From: Promethearchaeota archaeon
Lineage (GTDB): Archaea; Asgardarchaeota; Lokiarchaeia; Sigyniarchaeales; SOKP01
Reading direction: 5' to 3'
Length of the DNA stretch: 64,000 nucleotides
NCBI GenBank assembly: GCA_016840165.1
Contig: JAEOSU010000067.1
Span: forward strand, 1-64,000
In this document: in pieces, positions 1 through 9,320 of the stretch
How the letters are laid out: each line of letters opens with the position of its first letter
How positions within the stretch are numbered: the stretch's first letter is position 1
The notes under the pieces: model-generated
Database searches by the model: none
What the model was told of the DNA's origin: nothing
What the model saw: the letters and a program-made list of their open reading frames with translations, nothing else
Made by a program: the position numbers and the translations under genes

Positions 1-179
1 GTGTGTAATCTATAATAAAAATAAAATTGAAAAACTGAATAATCTTAAATTAAAAATTAGAATTAAATTTTTATATAAACAGTCAGAGTTCAATAGGATT
101 TAGAGATCTACTTCCTTTGATACTGTTCTTTTTTTAATTTTAAAATTGCTTTATAAAAAGCCTAATATTCTTTTTTCTC

Positions 180-809
180 TTAGAAAAAGAAATCTGTTAA
201 ATCATGAATATCTAATAACTTTTCTACCGTAAGATTAGCATGAGCTTTTAATTCTTCCAAATTCTTGTTTTGTGATGTTTTTTGATCTTTCCAACAGAGG
301 GTATAAACCATTCCGAGATATTTTCCATAAATTATAACACCATCTTCAAAATCAGCATCATTATCAAGGTAAATTGTTCCGAACGTATTTATGTTATCAG
401 TTTCAGTCAAGAAATCAATTAATTGAGAATAAAATTTTGAACTCATGAATGCCCTATCTTGTACATTTGATAATTTATGTTCAAACCCTCTTCCTCCTCT
501 CCGAGGTACTTTCAAATGGTAAAATCTTACAGTTTGATCTAATTCATCAATTTTACTTTGGACATCTTCAAGTAATTGTTCATTTTGTGAAAAATCTCCT
601 TCAACCTTATCAATCTTTTGAGATCCTCTATGTCTTCCATTATTATCTATAAATGCTATAAAGGGAGGACAATTTTCTCCTATAGGATGATTTCTTATTA
701 ACAAATTAAAAAGACCAGACTTTTTCTCGTATTCTATTTGCTTTCTAAAACTTTTTTTGCAATATGGACAAATGAAATTTACTGTTATTGTCTGATCTGA
801 ATTTATCAT
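180..809 (-). CDS. Zinc-finger protein of unknown function
   Basis: Product of 209 aa with no recognised enzymatic motif. The first 70 residues contain a CPYC pair, an HPIGENCP segment and a FIAFIDNNGRHRG-SQKID block. The same layout (CPICG, CPKH, FIVFVDTKG-RGYEKID) opens the 282-aa protein encoded at 41407-42255, so the two share an N-terminal metal-binding domain and are probably distant paralogues. The C-terminal 130 residues are mixed alpha/beta and do not match between the two by eye. The start is an ATG near the end of a short AT-rich gap. A role in signalling or scaffolding is possible but is only a guess from the Asgard context. Confidence 0.6.
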   Translation of the reverse strand: MINSDQTITVNFICPYCKKSFRKQIEYEKKSGLFNLLIRNHPIGENCPPFIAFIDNNGRHRGSQKIDKVEGDFSQNEQLLEDVQSKIDELDQTVRFYHLKVPRRGGRGFEHKLSNVQDRAFMSSKFYSQLIDFLTETDNINTFGTIYLDNDADFEDGVIIYGKYLGMVYTLCWKDQKTSQNKNLEELKAHANLTVEKLLDIHDLTDFFF

Positions 810-923
810 ATTCTTACAAATCCTTGATCAACTGAGCACTTTTAAACTTTAACAAAAGGAAAAGTAAGAACTAAAAATAGATCTCATTGAATAAACCTGA
901 AGCGAATATTCAATAAAGAAAGC

Positions 924-2057
924 TTAGAAAATCTTCTGCCTACTCTTAAATTCGTATATTCTTTTAATTGCATCCAATTTTTCTGTATTATTTAGACGGG
1001 CTTGATCGATTGCTTGTTCCAGTATTTCTGCACATCCTATCATCCTTTTAAGGTTCACAGGGTATGGGATTCCATCCTTACCTCCTACAGCATAAGAGTA
1101 TTTAGCAGGATCTTTCCAGCTTGGGGCCTCCCCCCAAATAAATTCTGATATTAGTGCCAACGCCCTAATCATACCAGGACCTAACCCCTTGATTTTTAAT
1201 AATTCAGTGTAATCATTTACTCCTAATTTGTTCACCATATCGACACTTTCCCATTTAAGTGTAAAGGGAATAGGCATATTCAAGTTTGGAATTTGTCTTA
1301 CCTTCATCCTGTCTTCTGTTTTTATAAAGTCAACTAAAGTAGTTTGGTTTTTATCTTTTAGTTTACTCAGGTATCGCTTTATTCGATTCGACCCTTCTTG
1401 GATCACTTCAAGTGATGTTTTTCTACACTTTCTACTTTCACTTGATACCATATTTAAAGCTTTATCTTTTACAACTTCAGAACTAATGTTCTTATGAGGA
1501 TTATCTAAATAAGATGTCAACCCTTCAGAGAGCCAATGATATCGTCTTGCCTTCTTAATATTACCATCGAGACCTTGCTGAATTATTCCCCAATTATTTT
1601 CAGAGACAATCATTAAATGATGATATAAATTAAAGCCATCTTGAACTGCTGCATTATCAATTTTAGCTACTAATCGACTAGTCTCACTTAATTCTTCAAT
1701 ATCATCAACACTATAATCTAAGACTTTTCCTTTATCTTGAAGATGTTCCCTAACTTTTGTAGAATTCTTGCCTTTTCCCCCTGCTATTATTAAACCATGA
1801 TCTTGGGGATTAATAATCTGTTTTAACACACCGCCTAAAACTGTAGTACAACCGCTTGAATGCCAATCAAATCCTAAAATACATGCTAATCCTTGAAACC
1901 AGTATGTATCAGATAACCGTCTAATTATTCCATCTGGTCCTTCCATATCATATAAAATTTTTAAGATTGGTTTTCCTAAAATTACCATCCTTTTTAAAAG
2001 CCAACCAGGAGCTTTATAACTGTGTAATGGAAGTGTCGCTATACCTACTTTACTCAT
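924..2057 (-). CDS. DUF763 family protein with helix-hairpin-helix
   Basis: Archaeal DUF763 protein; the function of this family is not established. The family signature is clear at the N-terminus (GIATLPLHSYKAPGWLLKRM), in the middle (LGFDWHSSG, HHLMIVSE) and near residues 290-310, where LLKIKGLGPGMIRALALI is a helix-hairpin-helix DNA-binding motif. The length (about 377 aa) is normal for the family. I place the start at the ATG at 2057, which puts MSKVGIATLPLH at the N-terminus as expected. A second in-frame ATG at 2078 would add seven residues. The gene is divergent from the glycosidase gene at 2170. Confidence 0.85.
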   Translation of the reverse strand: MSKVGIATLPLHSYKAPGWLLKRMVILGKPILKILYDMEGPDGIIRRLSDTYWFQGLACILGFDWHSSGCTTVLGGVLKQIINPQDHGLIIAGGKGKNSTKVREHLQDKGKVLDYSVDDIEELSETSRLVAKIDNAAVQDGFNLYHHLMIVSENNWGIIQQGLDGNIKKARRYHWLSEGLTSYLDNPHKNISSEVVKDKALNMVSSESRKCRKTSLEVIQEGSNRIKRYLSKLKDKNQTTLVDFIKTEDRMKVRQIPNLNMPIPFTLKWESVDMVNKLGVNDYTELLKIKGLGPGMIRALALISEFIWGEAPSWKDPAKYSYAVGGKDGIPYPVNLKRMIGCAEILEQAIDQARLNNTEKLDAIKRIYEFKSRQKIF

Positions 2058-2169
2058 CGAATTACATCCAAAATCCATTAAACTATTAAAAGTAATTTAA
2101 TGATATGTATTAAAATGAGTGATACTATAGGATTATTAATTTTTTATTGTTTGTGTAAAGGTCAAATAA

Positions 2170-3501
2170 ATGGTAAGAGCTAAAAGAATAGTATTGATTG
2201 GCGCGGGAAGTGCTGCATTTGGACCAGTCACTTTAATGGATATAACTTCGAGTAAAGTTTTATCTGGATCTACAATAGTTCTCCATGATATTAATAAAGA
2301 AAAATTAGAAAGAGTTTATGATATTGTTGTTAAAGAAAATGAAATTGGTGGGAATAGATTTACTATTGAACAAACTTTAGAACGAAAAACTGCATTAAAA
2401 GATGCTGACTTTATTATTTGTTCAATTGAAAATGGGGATAGGTTTCTATTACGACGGCAAGATAATTTAATTCCTCGGAAGCACGGTTCTACAGAGATGA
2501 TGGCTGAAAATGGAGGTCCTGGAGGATTTTTTCACTCAGCTCGTCAAATTCCTGAACATATTAGAATTGGACAAGATATTATGAAGTATTGCCCTGATGC
2601 TTTTCTAATAGTTTATTCCAATCCAGTGTCAAGAATATGTTTAGCACTTAAAAGATCTATTCCGGGATTGAAATTTGTTGGTCTTTGTCATCAAATTGAA
2701 CTTTTAACAAAATATCATTTATCGGATATGTTAAATAAGGAAATAACTGAAATGAAATTAACTCTTGGGGGTCTAAACCATTTTGGATTCCTATTCGGAT
2801 TGGAAGATTTTTTAACAGGAAATGATTTAATTCCCGAATTTAATGCAAAATGTATGGAGTATTTTCAAGGTAAATGGGATAGATTTCATTATGCTGATCT
2901 AACATTTGAGCTATATAAGAGAACGGGTTGGTTTTGCTATGCTGGAGATAACCATGTTTGTGAGTATTTACAAAATGGATCTCAATATACTAAAATTGAA
3001 GATATCTTAGAATGGTTGGATAAAATGGAATCTGGAAACAAATCAGTAAATACGTGGTTAAAATTATATCATAGAAGACTTGAAAGGGGGAGATATCCCC
3101 GAAAAGGCGTAATGTTAAATATTCAGTCAGAGGAACGAGGGATACCAATTATCGAGGCAATTACTATAAACAGTAATTCATATGAAATGGCAGTCAATAT
3201 CCCTAATAATGGAATTATTGATAATCTTCCCCAAGATCTTGTAATAGAATGCTCTGGATATGTTAATAGAGATGGTATTCACGGAGTAAAGCTTGGAAAT
3301 ATTCCTAAAAGTGTTGCGGCGTTATTACGGATTGAAGCATCCATACAAGATGTGTGCGTTGAAGCAATTTTAAAAAAATCAAAAGACCTTGCTATTGCCT
3401 GTCTTGCTATGGATGTTAACTGCAAGAGTTTTGAGATGGCAGAAGCTATTTTTAATGAAATGAGTGCACTTCAAAAAAAATATTTACCTAATTTTAAATA
3501 A
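2170..3501 (+). CDS. Glycoside hydrolase family 4 (NAD/Mn-dependent glycosidase)
   Basis: GH4 enzymes cleave alpha- or beta-glycosides by an NAD-dependent oxidation-elimination mechanism and need a divalent metal. The product has the N-terminal Rossmann motif (VLIGAGSAAFGP), the NGGPGGFFHSARQIPEH segment, the conserved YSNPVSR asparagine region, the metal-binding cysteine in GLCHQ (about residue 172) and the histidine in GLNHFGF (about residue 204). The length of 443 aa is typical. NGGPGG-type sequences are common in alpha-galacturonidase/alpha-glucosidase members, but the substrate cannot be fixed by reading. An AAGGTC ribosome binding site lies upstream of the ATG. The gene is followed after 24 bases by a flavodoxin-ferredoxin gene, possibly co-transcribed. 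Confidence 0.88.
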   Translation: MVRAKRIVLIGAGSAAFGPVTLMDITSSKVLSGSTIVLHDINKEKLERVYDIVVKENEIGGNRFTIEQTLERKTALKDADFIICSIENGDRFLLRRQDNLIPRKHGSTEMMAENGGPGGFFHSARQIPEHIRIGQDIMKYCPDAFLIVYSNPVSRICLALKRSIPGLKFVGLCHQIELLTKYHLSDMLNKEITEMKLTLGGLNHFGFLFGLEDFLTGNDLIPEFNAKCMEYFQGKWDRFHYADLTFELYKRTGWFCYAGDNHVCEYLQNGSQYTKIEDILEWLDKMESGNKSVNTWLKLYHRRLERGRYPRKGVMLNIQSEERGIPIIEAITINSNSYEMAVNIPNNGIIDNLPQDLVIECSGYVNRDGIHGVKLGNIPKSVAALLRIEASIQDVCVEAILKKSKDLAIACLAMDVNCKSFEMAEAIFNEMSALQKKYLPNFK

Positions 3502-3525
3502 GACTTCAATATCATTCTATTCAAA

Positions 3526-4371
3526 ATGAAAATTCCAATAATTTATTTTTCAGCTTCCGGAAATACAAAATACATAGCAAAATTGATTGAAATGGGATTT
3601 ATTTTTGCTAATCTTGAACCTGAACTAATTCCAATTAATACCCTAAAGAAGAAAAAAATAGATTTTGAAGAAATAGAAGTATTTGGGGTTGGAGCTCCTA
3701 TTTATGCTTTAGCATTTGCTCCAAATATGCTACAATGGGTAAAAAATTTACCAAAAGCAAGAAAAAAACTTAAATTCTTTTTATTTGATACGAATGCTGG
3801 ATTACCTGGCGCGCCAATTAAACAAGTTAGAAATTTATTGGAAAAAAAGAATTATAAATTCATAGGTGCTATTGAAATAATTGCTCCAACAAGAGATTCT
3901 GTATTTGAATCAAGAGCATTTAAATATGTTAACTGGTCAAGAAACAAAATTGAAAAGGTCTTCCAGTTCGGAATTAAACTTGCTAAAATTATCAAGACAG
4001 GAGAGGGTCAAATAGATTGGTCTAATCCTACTTTATTCAGCAAATTATTTAGAGTAATTTTTCAGAACATTGAAAAACCTTTTTATAAATATTTTGGTCG
4101 ATTTTTTGGATTTTTACCTGAAAGATGTAGTAATTGTAGGACATGCGAGAAAGGTTGCCCTACTGAAGCAATAACATTCAACAATAGACCTATTTTTAAT
4201 TATCAAAAATGCATATTGTGTTTTAGATGTGCAAGAAATTGTCCGACCAATGCTATTTATTTCAAATTATTTCCTAACGTAAGATATTTTAAAGGACCAA
4301 AAACCGTTCGGGGTTATATCGCTCCGGATCAAATATTGAAAGAGTATCAGAGAAGATTATTTACTAAATAA
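3526..4371 (+). CDS. EFR1-type flavodoxin/ferredoxin fusion protein
   Basis: Electron-transfer protein with an N-terminal flavodoxin-like domain (YFSASGNTKYIAKLI, the phosphate-binding loop for FMN) over residues 1-165. Two [4Fe-4S] motifs follow near residues 200-245: CSNCRTCEKGCP and CILCFRCARNCP. This order and the length of 281 aa match the EFR1 family of putative ferredoxin-flavodoxin fusions. No membrane segment is evident, so it should be cytosolic. It ends five bases before the convergent ferredoxin gene at 4376. The partner oxidoreductase is unknown. Confidence 0.85.
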   Translation: MKIPIIYFSASGNTKYIAKLIEMGFIFANLEPELIPINTLKKKKIDFEEIEVFGVGAPIYALAFAPNMLQWVKNLPKARKKLKFFLFDTNAGLPGAPIKQVRNLLEKKNYKFIGAIEIIAPTRDSVFESRAFKYVNWSRNKIEKVFQFGIKLAKIIKTGEGQIDWSNPTLFSKLFRVIFQNIEKPFYKYFGRFFGFLPERCSNCRTCEKGCPTEAITFNNRPIFNYQKCILCFRCARNCPTNAIYFKLFPNVRYFKGPKTVRGYIAPDQILKEYQRRLFTK

Positions 4372-4375
4372 TTAT

Positions 4376-5440
4376 TTATTTCCTACGATTTTTTTTGCCT
4401 TCTAAAATTGCCATTGCCATCTCTATTACTCTATTAAAAGGTTCCTCACAGTCTTCCCTTAAATGTAAAGTAATAGCTTCTTCAGGGCAAGTTGTAGCAC
4501 ATAAACCACATCCAAGACATTTTTCTCTTGAAACTACAGCAGTATCTTCTAATATTATGGCTCCAACAGGGCATCGGTCAACACATGTTCCACAACTGGA
4601 GCATACTTCATCATCCACAATAGATTCGAACAGAGCATTCATAAATTTATGTTTATCAAATCCCTTCTGTGTTATTCCTTTCATTGATGCGCAACAACAT
4701 GGGCAACAGTTACATATATTAGAAAGATGTTTAGAGTTAGCTCCAGCATGAACTAGACCAGCATTATCAGCTTGTTCGATAATTTCAATTGCCTCATCAG
4801 CAGATATTTCACGCCCTATTCCATTTTCAATATAATATTCTGCTGCCACTCCAAAACTTAGACATGTTTCTATTGGATAATCACATCCCTCGCCATTTAA
4901 CTCTGCTTCTTTACGACAGATACATTCTGTAACTGAAATTACCCTGGTGTTCTTTATGCTTTCTTTCAATTTATGATAGGGGTAAAGAACAGTATTATAT
5001 TCAATTGTCTCTTCAATTGGAACCACTTTAAATCCAGGAACATTGCTTAAACCCATTTCTTCTTGGTATGCAGTATCATAATATTCTTTATAATATTTAG
5101 CAAGTTCTTTATCTATCTTTTTGACAGAATATTCATATAACCCAACCATAAAAGGAATAGCATTAAATAGCGTTTTATTATCTCGTCGAATACGAAATAT
5201 TAATCCTTTTTTAGCCATTATTTCTAGTTTTTCCTCTAATTGCTTTTTGTCCAATCCAAATTTTTTAGCAATTTGAGAAACACTATTAGGCGTCGGGGTT
5301 AATAATACAGCTATTTTTGCCTCTTCTTCCGTAAACAACCTTTTTAAGATTTTTAATTCAACTCGAGAAGGTGTTTCAGGAAAACCTAAAGGGAATTGAT
5401 TTAAAAATTCTCTTAATTTCAAGTAGACATCGTCAGACAT
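4376..5440 (-). CDS. HTH and 4Fe-4S dicluster protein
   Basis: Iron-sulfur protein of 354 aa with three parts. Residues about 45-110 form a winged-helix-like segment (SVSQIAKKFGLDKKQLEEKL). A central cysteine-rich domain carries CICRKEAELNGEGC and a dense CNCCPCCC cluster. The C-terminus holds two classical ferredoxin motifs, CSSCGTCVDRCP and CLGCGLCATTCP. Similar HTH-plus-ferredoxin proteins are frequent in anaerobic archaea and are usually annotated only as 4Fe-4S binding proteins. A redox-sensing regulator or a metabolic electron carrier are both possible. The start is an ATG at 5440. Confidence 0.78.
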   Translation of the reverse strand: MSDDVYLKLREFLNQFPLGFPETPSRVELKILKRLFTEEEAKIAVLLTPTPNSVSQIAKKFGLDKKQLEEKLEIMAKKGLIFRIRRDNKTLFNAIPFMVGLYEYSVKKIDKELAKYYKEYYDTAYQEEMGLSNVPGFKVVPIEETIEYNTVLYPYHKLKESIKNTRVISVTECICRKEAELNGEGCDYPIETCLSFGVAAEYYIENGIGREISADEAIEIIEQADNAGLVHAGANSKHLSNICNCCPCCCASMKGITQKGFDKHKFMNALFESIVDDEVCSSCGTCVDRCPVGAIILEDTAVVSREKCLGCGLCATTCPEEAITLHLREDCEEPFNRVIEMAMAILEGKKNRRK

Positions 5441-5482
5441 TAATATTACCTAAACATAGGTTATTATAACTGTAATTATTAT

Positions 5483-6355
5483 TTATTTAATTAAATCTTT
5501 TTCAAATAATACAACTCCGAATGGTTCTCCCTCATAATAATAAAAACCTATTGTTTCAACAAGGTTTGCGATATCGGGATGGCAAAAAACTTCAAAATAA
5601 TTACTTTCTTCATTTTGAATTTCTCTATAAAGAACTGCTTTGATAAGTTCGAAAGCTATTTTCGGATTACCATATACTATTAACCAAACTTGATGTTCGC
5701 CGGGAGATTCTTGAAGAACAGTTCTTTTGAATTTAATCTTTTGAACTATTGCATCAGAATCGTGTACATACCATTCACCATCATCATCTGTTATGTAATT
5801 TAATGGAGTATAGGACCAACCTAAGCAAATCTCATTTCCAGGACCAATATCGAAAGATTTATATATTTCTTTAGCTTTTTGGGCTGAGATTTTGTTAAAT
5901 TCAAAGCTTGAATCTCCTGTTATTTGAATCTCTTTTTTTTCAGCATCTAAGACATTTAAAGATTTTTTTCTTCTAAATCCGAAAAATTTAGCTAGTGCAT
6001 GTGACCCTAAATTTTTTGAGGATGTATCATACTGCGCCACTTTAGCATTTACTTTATAACCATAATCTATTGCGTATTTTATCATTTTTCTTCCAATCCC
6101 TTGTCGTTGATATTCTACTTTTACCCTCCCTCCTTCTAACCAAGCTAAATAATTATTAATTATTTTTACACGTCCAAAACCCACCATCTCTGATTTATTT
6201 TCAACTTTAAATGCCCCATAGTTCAAACAGTTTTCATCTTTAAGCCAATATTCAATTACTCCAGGAATATAATCCCAACCTTCCCAAATATCTTTGCTAA
6301 TATCTTTTATAGCTTGAATATCTTCGAACGTTAATTCTCTAAAGTAAATTTCCAT
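5483..6355 (-). CDS. GNAT family N-acetyltransferase
   Basis: Acyltransferase of the GNAT superfamily, which moves an acetyl group from acetyl-CoA to an amine. The acetyl-CoA loop is visible as RVKVEYQRQGIGRKMI (about residues 78-95), after the usual beta strands (GFGRVKIINNYLAWLEGGRV). At 290 aa it is about twice a single GNAT domain. The C-terminal half (residues 150-290) reads like a degenerate second GNAT fold without its own CoA loop. The substrate is unknown. The gene stands alone, divergent from the acyl-CoA ligase gene. Confidence 0.8.
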   Translation of the reverse strand: MEIYFRELTFEDIQAIKDISKDIWEGWDYIPGVIEYWLKDENCLNYGAFKVENKSEMVGFGRVKIINNYLAWLEGGRVKVEYQRQGIGRKMIKYAIDYGYKVNAKVAQYDTSSKNLGSHALAKFFGFRRKKSLNVLDAEKKEIQITGDSSFEFNKISAQKAKEIYKSFDIGPGNEICLGWSYTPLNYITDDDGEWYVHDSDAIVQKIKFKRTVLQESPGEHQVWLIVYGNPKIAFELIKAVLYREIQNEESNYFEVFCHPDIANLVETIGFYYYEGEPFGVVLFEKDLIK

Positions 6356-6452
6356 TTAAATCAAACAAATAATTTTAAATATAGGACTAACAATAACAAT
6401 ACCATTAAAAAAAGTTAATTCTAATTAAAAAAATTTCTAAAATTGATCAAAA

Positions 6453-8183
6453 ATGACCGAAAAAATAATGGAAAGCAGCCCATATTCAGAAAAAATATGG
6501 CTAAAATCATACGATAAACATGTCAAACCTGAAATAGACATAGAAATCTATTCTTTAGCAGAAATGATGAGGAGAACTGTTCAAAAATTTCCTGATAGTC
6601 TTTGTTATGATTTTCAGGGGGCTCGCGCGACTTTTCAAGAAACTGAGAACTATATTAAAAGTTTTGCTAACTTTCTTATTGAAAATGGGGTCAAAAAAGG
6701 AGATCGCGTTGTAATAAACTTACCAAATATTCCTCAATTTATTGTATCATTATTTGGTACTTTCTATGCTGGATGTGCTGCTTCAGGGATGAATTTCCTT
6801 TTACAACCTAATGAAATAATTTATCAATTAAAAGATTCTGGAGCAATTGCAATTGTGACACTTGATTCTTTTTATGAAGAAAAGGTTAGACAAGCAATTT
6901 TAAGTGGAGAAACTGATGTGAAGATTGTTATTACAACTAATGTCGCTGACTTTTTAGATCTAGAACCTAGTATGAAAGAACAACTAATTAAAATAGGAAA
7001 AGTTCCATTTGGAAAAGTAGAGCCTATAGAAGGCGTTAAATTAGCTACTTTTAATGAGATATTAGAAAAATTTCCAAGTGATACGATTCCTGATGTAAAA
7101 ATTGAACCAGAAGATGTCTTATTACTTCAATATACTGGTGGAACAACTGGTCCTCCTAAAGGTGCTATTTTAACCCATAAAAATTTAATATCAATAATTC
7201 AAATTGTAAATCATTGGTTTGAACCTGCGCTTAAACCAGGAGAAGATGTTTATATCTCAGGTTTTCCTTTTTTTCACTTAGCTGGTCTGCAATTTTGTAT
7301 ACAAACTGTTGCTCAAGGGTGTATGCAAATTTTAGTACCAGATCCGAGAGATACGAACTATATGGCTGGGAAAATGAAAGACTATGAAGGGAAAGTTTCA
7401 CTAATGTATAATGTTCCAACCCTTTATATGATGCTTGTTAAGAATCGAAGATTTAAAAAGCTAGATCTCAGTTCAGTAATAGGTTATATTTCTGGTGCAG
7501 CGCCATTTCCAACAGAAAGTATAAATGAATTTGAAGATGCAGTTGGTAAGGAAAAAGTTGTAGAGGCTTATGGCATGACTGAAGCATCTCCAGGTGTTAC
7601 AATGAATCCATATTTAGGGAAGAAGAAAATAGGAACTGTTGGAGTTCCTTTCCCTAATACTGAAGTAAAAATCGTAGATGTTACAGATCGCCAAAAAGAA
7701 GTTCCTTTAGGAGAACCAGGGGAAATAGCTATTAGAGGCCCCCAAATATTTAAAGGGTATTGGAATAAACCTAAAGAAACAGAAAATGCACTTCAAAATG
7801 GATTCTTCTATAGTGGTGATGTTGGAGTTATGGATGAAGATGGTTATATCACAATAGTTGATAGGACTAAGGATATGATTATTGTTAGTGGCTATAAAGT
7901 TTTTAGTGTAGAAATAGATGATAAAATGAATAAACATCCAGCAATTGAACTCTGTTCATCTGTTGGTATTCCTGATCCAGATCGTCCTGGCTCTGAAATT
8001 GTCAAGTTATATGTATTATTAAAAAAAAGTTATGAAGCTATAGAAGAAACGAAAAATGATATTTTAAAATATGCCCAAGATAATTTAGCTAAATATAAAA
8101 TTCCAAAAATCATTGAATTTATTGAAGAAATGCCTCTTACTACAATAGGTAAAGTAGATAAGAAATTATTGAGAAAAAAATGA
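6453..8183 (+). CDS. Acyl-CoA synthetase (AMP-forming)
   Basis: Member of the ANL adenylating family that activates a carboxylic acid, probably a fatty or aromatic acid, to the CoA thioester through an acyl-AMP. The diagnostic motifs are YTGGTTGPPKGAILTH (AMP-binding loop, about residues 227-242), YGMTEASP, the YSGDVGVMDEDGY hinge region, VSGYKVFSVEID and the C-terminal catalytic lysine in TTIGKVDKKLLRK. The length of 576 aa is normal. No signal peptide is present. It is monocistronic and followed by a T-rich terminator that faces the convergent protease gene. Chain-length preference cannot be read. Confidence 0.9.
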   Translation: MTEKIMESSPYSEKIWLKSYDKHVKPEIDIEIYSLAEMMRRTVQKFPDSLCYDFQGARATFQETENYIKSFANFLIENGVKKGDRVVINLPNIPQFIVSLFGTFYAGCAASGMNFLLQPNEIIYQLKDSGAIAIVTLDSFYEEKVRQAILSGETDVKIVITTNVADFLDLEPSMKEQLIKIGKVPFGKVEPIEGVKLATFNEILEKFPSDTIPDVKIEPEDVLLLQYTGGTTGPPKGAILTHKNLISIIQIVNHWFEPALKPGEDVYISGFPFFHLAGLQFCIQTVAQGCMQILVPDPRDTNYMAGKMKDYEGKVSLMYNVPTLYMMLVKNRRFKKLDLSSVIGYISGAAPFPTESINEFEDAVGKEKVVEAYGMTEASPGVTMNPYLGKKKIGTVGVPFPNTEVKIVDVTDRQKEVPLGEPGEIAIRGPQIFKGYWNKPKETENALQNGFFYSGDVGVMDEDGYITIVDRTKDMIIVSGYKVFSVEIDDKMNKHPAIELCSSVGIPDPDRPGSEIVKLYVLLKKSYEAIEETKNDILKYAQDNLAKYKIPKIIEFIEEMPLTTIGKVDKKLLRKK

Positions 8184-8194
8184 TTTAAAGCGCT

Positions 8195-8219
8195 CTTTTT
8201 TTTTATTTTTAATTTTCTT
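8195..8219 (+). terminator. Poly-T terminator after acyl-CoA synthetase
   Basis: Runs of nine and five T residues lie directly behind the stop codon of the acyl-CoA synthetase gene. This matches the U-tract type of archaeal intrinsic terminator. It sits between two convergent genes. Confidence 0.5.
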
Positions 8220-8228
8220 CATACTCTC

Positions 8229-8822
8229 CTATACTTTTTTTTTGAAATATCTTCTATAAATATTATAATATAAAAATAGAGCAAAAATATAATGAATCAC
8301 TATACAAGGTATTATTCCTAATTTCAAAAATAAATACCCATTGTATAAACCTAATATAAATGGATTGCCAAGATTGATTAACCTAAGTTTTAGATTTTTA
8401 ATAGCAAACCACGTATGTAGATGATATAGAGAGAAAATTAAGCTAGATAATATTATGAGTAGAAATGATTCTAATTCCATTGAAAAAATTAGGAACCCAA
8501 TTAAATAATACCTAAAAATTAATTCTTCAATTATCATTATAATAGGAAAAAAGAGCCATACTATTATCTGATTGTTCTTATTAATAAAACCATTAATAAC
8601 ATCATGATTTTTCATAATTTCGATGTTTCTATTGCTATAACCATAAATTTCGATTAATTTACTCAATATTAAAAGCACAAGAACACCAGTTATTATAATT
8701 AAGATTACGCATAGAGTTAAATCCCTTACCAAGAAATATTCGATGAATACCCCAAAAAACAGAGGAATAGTTAATAAAATAAAAATTATAGTTATAACAG
8801 TATACTTCTTAATCTTTTTCAA
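8229..8822 (-). CDS. CPBP family intramembrane protease
   Basis: Integral membrane protein of 197 aa with about six hydrophobic segments. It carries the CPBP (Rce1/Abi-like) motifs: EELIFRYYLIG (the EExxxR glutamates), FSLYHLH (motif 2 histidine) and a C-terminal HYIFA histidine. The family cleaves substrates within the membrane and includes CAAX prenyl proteases and bacteriocin self-immunity proteins. The substrate here is unknown. A second, fused CPBP domain occurs in the ABC permease at 46301-48886. Confidence 0.82.
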   Translation of the reverse strand: MKKIKKYTVITIIFILLTIPLFFGVFIEYFLVRDLTLCVILIIITGVLVLLILSKLIEIYGYSNRNIEIMKNHDVINGFINKNNQIIVWLFFPIIMIIEELIFRYYLIGFLIFSMELESFLLIILSSLIFSLYHLHTWFAIKNLKLRLINLGNPFILGLYNGYLFLKLGIIPCIVIHYIFALFLYYNIYRRYFKKKV

Positions 8823-8895
8823 AATTTTCCAAACCTAAAATAAAGTAAATTTAAATTATTAATAGGAACCTATTTCAAAATACTATAAACTAAAA

Positions 8896-9180
8896 TTATC
8901 CAGAATAATCTTTTTTTGAACCCATTAATGTAGTTGTTTCCTCTACCCATTGAGACAAATCTTTATCTACTCTACAAAAAGTGACAATTTTATCTATATC
9001 CCTTAATTTAGAAAAAGAGCATTCAACCATAACATCCCATCCCCCATAGATTGGAGTGACATACGTAATTTTCCACTCCTCCTCTGGTTCAGTGGATTTT
9101 AAATCAGTCAATTTTTCAACGACTTTCCATTCTGTACCAATTGCTTTTAAACGTATTAATATATATCCTCGATAATAAAT
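8896..9180 (-). CDS. Stand-alone Lrp/AsnC ligand-binding (RAM) domain protein
   Basis: Small protein of about 94 aa whose fold reads as a complete RAM domain: strand YILIRLKAIG, helix TEWKVVEKL, strands ITYVTPIYGGWDVMVECSF and helices to the end. RAM domains bind amino acids or other small effectors and form oligomers. There is no DNA-binding HTH. The first ATG/GTG/TTG (TTG at 9111) would remove the first strand and helix. The open frame continues to an ATT at 9178-9180. This is preceded six bases earlier by AAAGGTG (9187-9193) and about 32 bases earlier by a TATA box, so I place the start at the ATT. That start is inferred. An in-frame TAA at 9184-9186 rules out any longer version. Confidence 0.65.
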   Translation of the reverse strand: MYYRGYILIRLKAIGTEWKVVEKLTDLKSTEPEEEWKITYVTPIYGGWDVMVECSFSKLRDIDKIVTFCRVDKDLSQWVEETTTLMGSKKDYSG

Positions 9181-9210
9181 CTCTTACACCTTTGGTTCCC
9201 TAATCGTTTA

Positions 9211-9221
9211 AGTTTATATCT
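9211..9221 (-). promoter_or_regulatory. TATA box for the RAM-domain gene
   Basis: On the minus strand GATATAAAC fits an archaeal TATA element. A start of transcription about 25 bases downstream would fall near 9190. That leaves a leader only long enough for the AAAGGTG ribosome binding site and the proposed ATT start. Confidence 0.4.
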
Positions 9222-9320
9222 CTATTTCGACTTAACTTTAATTTAAATTAGAATATATTTAAGTAATTTAATGTTTCTATTATAAATTGCTTAATATAAA
9301 TTTGATGAGATAATACAGAA

